64,000 nucleotides of DNA from Desulfomonile tiedjei DSM 6799 (GTDB taxonomy: Bacteria; Desulfobacterota; Desulfomonilia; Desulfomonilales; Desulfomonilaceae): NCBI RefSeq assembly GCF_000266945.1, contig NC_018025.1:3352001-3416000 (forward strand). Direction: 5' to 3'. A program made the position numbers and the translations under genes. Positions within the stretch are counted from its first letter, which is position 1. Each line of letters opens with the position of its first letter. Below the pieces are notes generated by a model that had not been told where the DNA came from, searched no databases, and saw only the letters and a program-made list of their open reading frames with translations. Of the stretch, positions 62,312 through 64,000 are shown piece by piece.

Positions 62312-62932
62312 GTGAACAGAAATCTGACGCTCTTATGGAATGGGCTCATCCCTGAGAATCCGATTTTTCGTTTGGCCTTGAGCCTGTGTCCCGCAGTCGC
62401 TGTTACGACTTCCATAGAAAACGGGCTCCTTCTCGGCATCGCGGTTATTTTCGTTCAGGTGCTCTCAAGCTGCACAGTCGCGATATTCCGCCCGTTCATT
62501 CATCCTCGTATCAGGATCCCGGCATACGTCATCGTCATTGCTTTGTGGGTGAGTGTTATCGATATGATCCTGCCGGTGTTTTCTCCTGAAGCGTATAAGA
62601 AAGTCGAACTTTTCGTAAAGCTTATCGTGGTCTTCGCGATCATCATTTCTCGATTGGAGCTGTTCGCATCCAAGGAGCCTCTGGTTCCGTCCTTCTTTGA
62701 CGGTCTCGGGATGGGTATCGGATTCACCTTCGGACTGTGTCTGACCGGCGCAATTCGGGAATTCTTCGGAGCAGGACAGCTTCTCGGCTATGATATCCTC
62801 GGATTCAAGCCATTGCTGGTCATGATATTGCCTGCTGGTGGATTTTTCGTCATTGGCTTCATTATGGCGGCATTCAACTGGATAGAGTACAAGCTCACGG
62901 GTAAAATCCCGGCTTCAGGAGGAGGCCACTAA
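62312..62932 (+). CDS. rnfE: Electron transport complex subunit RnfE
   Basis: A 206-aa membrane subunit with six helices. NRNLTLLWNGLIPENPIFRLALSLCPAVAVT is the canonical N-terminus, and SRLELFASKEPLVPSFFDGLGMGIGF is the conserved middle. GTG start with GGGGAGG upstream, overlapping the end of rnfG. RnfE pairs with RnfA in inverted topology. Confidence 0.95.
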   Translation: MNRNLTLLWNGLIPENPIFRLALSLCPAVAVTTSIENGLLLGIAVIFVQVLSSCTVAIFRPFIHPRIRIPAYVIVIALWVSVIDMILPVFSPEAYKKVELFVKLIVVFAIIISRLELFASKEPLVPSFFDGLGMGIGFTFGLCLTGAIREFFGAGQLLGYDILGFKPLLVMILPAGGFFVIGFIMAAFNWIEYKLTGKIPASGGGH

Positions 62933-62933
62933 T

Positions 62934-63887
62934 ATGAACTTTTCGCGAAATTTTGTCAGAGCCGCTTTGGTTGCCATAGCCGTATTGATGATGGCCGCCC
63001 CTGTTTTAGCTGAAACCGCTGGATCAGGATCCTTCAAAAGCGATACGGAGATCGAGCTCAATTTCGGTGTGCCCGTCGACGAAAGTTGGGCCAAAAACAC
63101 CAGCAATTACACAGTGTTCGAGAAACAAGATCCTGACATTCGAATCAATGTCGACAGCGTTGTACTCGGACCTCAAAAGGTCACTGCAATTCTGAAGTTC
63201 AAAGACCCCCTGAACCTCTCCAGCCAATTCGTTATCGAAGCGAAAGCTGTGACCGCCGGTGGAAAGGTTATGGGCGATAAGGATTTCTTGATCAAGAAGA
63301 GCCAGATGCAGCTTCTCTTCGGAATCTTTCTCGGCGCAATGCTGATCAATAACTTCGTTTTCACGAAGTATCTCGGACTCTGCATATTTTTCGGCGTTTC
63401 CCAGAAGAAGGAAACAGCCATCGGCATGGGTGTTACGTTCACCGTGGTTATGGTGTTGAGCGCAATTATCAGTTGGTTCTTGTATGCATATGTTTTGCAG
63501 GTCCTTCACTTGAGCTTTCTAAAAATCATCGTGTTCATCGGCACGGTGGCCATTTTTGTTCAGGCGATGGATACCATATTGAGAAAGATCAATCCATACC
63601 TGTTCAAGAAGCTGGGCGTCTATCTCGTGTTGATCACCACGAACTGCATCATCCTTGCAGTACCGTTGATCAATGCGGATAGCCATTACAACGCGTTTGA
63701 GAGCCTTACTCTGGGATTGGGAGCAGGCATTGGATTTGCCTTGGCACTGTTCCTTATGGCATCGGTGAGGGAAAAACTGGAAGTCGCGAGGGTCCCTCCG
63801 ACATACAAGGGACTCCCGATTGCGTTCATAGTGACCGGATTATTTGCTTTGGCATTTCTCGGTTTTTCCGGTCTGTCGATTTTCTAG
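62934..63887 (+). CDS. rnfA: RnfA with an extra N-terminal exported domain
   Basis: A 317-aa protein. Residues about 124-317 are RnfA (LFGIFLGAMLINNFVFTKYLGLC, GMGVTFTVVMVLSAI, NCIILAVPLINAD), six helices with the cysteine of KYLGLC that holds the membrane [2Fe-2S] cluster. Canonical RnfA has about 190 residues and starts at this point. Here it is preceded by a signal peptide (ALVAIAVLMMAAPVLA) and a beta-rich domain of about 95 residues (SDTEIELNFGVPVDE, SNYTVFEKQ, VVLGPQKVTAILKF, SSQFVIEAKAV) that resembles an Ig-like SbsA/Big_5 domain. AGGAGG precedes the ATG. The domain would sit outside the inner membrane, matching RnfA's N-out topology. Confidence 0.9.
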   Translation: MNFSRNFVRAALVAIAVLMMAAPVLAETAGSGSFKSDTEIELNFGVPVDESWAKNTSNYTVFEKQDPDIRINVDSVVLGPQKVTAILKFKDPLNLSSQFVIEAKAVTAGGKVMGDKDFLIKKSQMQLLFGIFLGAMLINNFVFTKYLGLCIFFGVSQKKETAIGMGVTFTVVMVLSAIISWFLYAYVLQVLHLSFLKIIVFIGTVAIFVQAMDTILRKINPYLFKKLGVYLVLITTNCIILAVPLINADSHYNAFESLTLGLGAGIGFALALFLMASVREKLEVARVPPTYKGLPIAFIVTGLFALAFLGFSGLSIF

Positions 63888-64000
63888 CAGCCGATCTCCA
63901 TGCGATTGATTTCTTGAGATCGACGCGTTATGATTGGTTGTTCACAAATAACCTAATCTACAAACAAACATAATTGCAGACCCGTTTCTGCGATATGTGA
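63888..64000 (+). other. 113-bp end region without rnfB
   Basis: No gene start with a ribosome-binding site is seen after rnfA. In many rnf operons rnfB follows directly. Here it is either further downstream or elsewhere. Confidence 0.4.

Overview
The window looks like chromosome from a Gram-negative, strictly anaerobic deltaproteobacterium (Desulfobacterota), possibly of the Desulfomonile/Syntrophobacter type. This rests on an Rnf complex, a LIV-type ABC transporter combined with acyl-CoA synthetase and beta-oxidation-like genes, LPS core genes, a nickel regulator, and many short palindromic repeats between genes. The taxonomic placement is inference; there is no rRNA here. No tRNA, rRNA or CRISPR array was seen.

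Layout. 1-2.7 kb (minus): LPS core/envelope genes (sugar kinase, family-2 glycosyltransferase, heptosyltransferase, Trm112-like protein) with 4-bp overlaps. 2.8-5.1 kb: flavodoxin-like protein, an unknown protein, repeats and a TonB-C protein. 5.5-10.9 kb (plus): an outer-membrane protein, a sulfonate/nitrate-type ABC transporter (permease, ATPase, anchored binding protein) and metY. 11-18.5 kb (minus): a His-rich protein, an anchored amidotransferase, and a long run of lipoprotein, K+ channel, hpt, tsaD, AAA+ ATPase and pspA. A clear sigma-70-like promoter precedes pspA. 18.6-22.7 kb (minus): HAD phosphatase, ABC-2 exporter and an S1-repeat protein. 24-25.9 kb (minus): nikR, and a thioredoxin / 49-aa membrane peptide / ArsR operon. 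The small peptide has an in-frame TGA that may be selenocysteine. 26-34.7 kb: outer-membrane protein, CpsB-type PHP phosphatase, DUF362, murJ, rpsT, a degenerate CHAT protein, HD hydrolase and methyltransferase. 34.9-40.7 kb (minus): a caspase-like protein, pilin-like membrane protein, helical-repeat protein, ChaN-like protein, acylphosphatase and ligA. 41.3-42.8 kb: an IS4-type element with an 11-bp target duplication. 43.3-51 kb (minus): LEA-type protein and a livG-acyl-CoA synthetase-livH-livM-livK-livF operon. 51.7-56.1 kb (plus): methylglutaconyl-CoA hydratase-like, HMG-CoA-lyase-like and acetoacetyl-CoA synthetase, consistent with the lower leucine/acetoacetate pathway. 56.6-58.3 kb: small conserved proteins and a single-HKD PLD. 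58.7-63.9 kb (plus): rnfC, D, G, E, A; rnfB is not in the window and RnfA carries an extra N-terminal exported domain.

The non-coding space is dominated by at least four families of short palindromic repeats. One is about 190 bp with about 25-bp terminal inverted repeats (four copies). A second has a TGTCTCAAAA-type inverted end and has inserted into members of the other families. The most interesting candidates are the possible small selenoprotein, the PspA/AAA+ pair, the RnfA fusion, the caspase-like protein and the nested repeat families.
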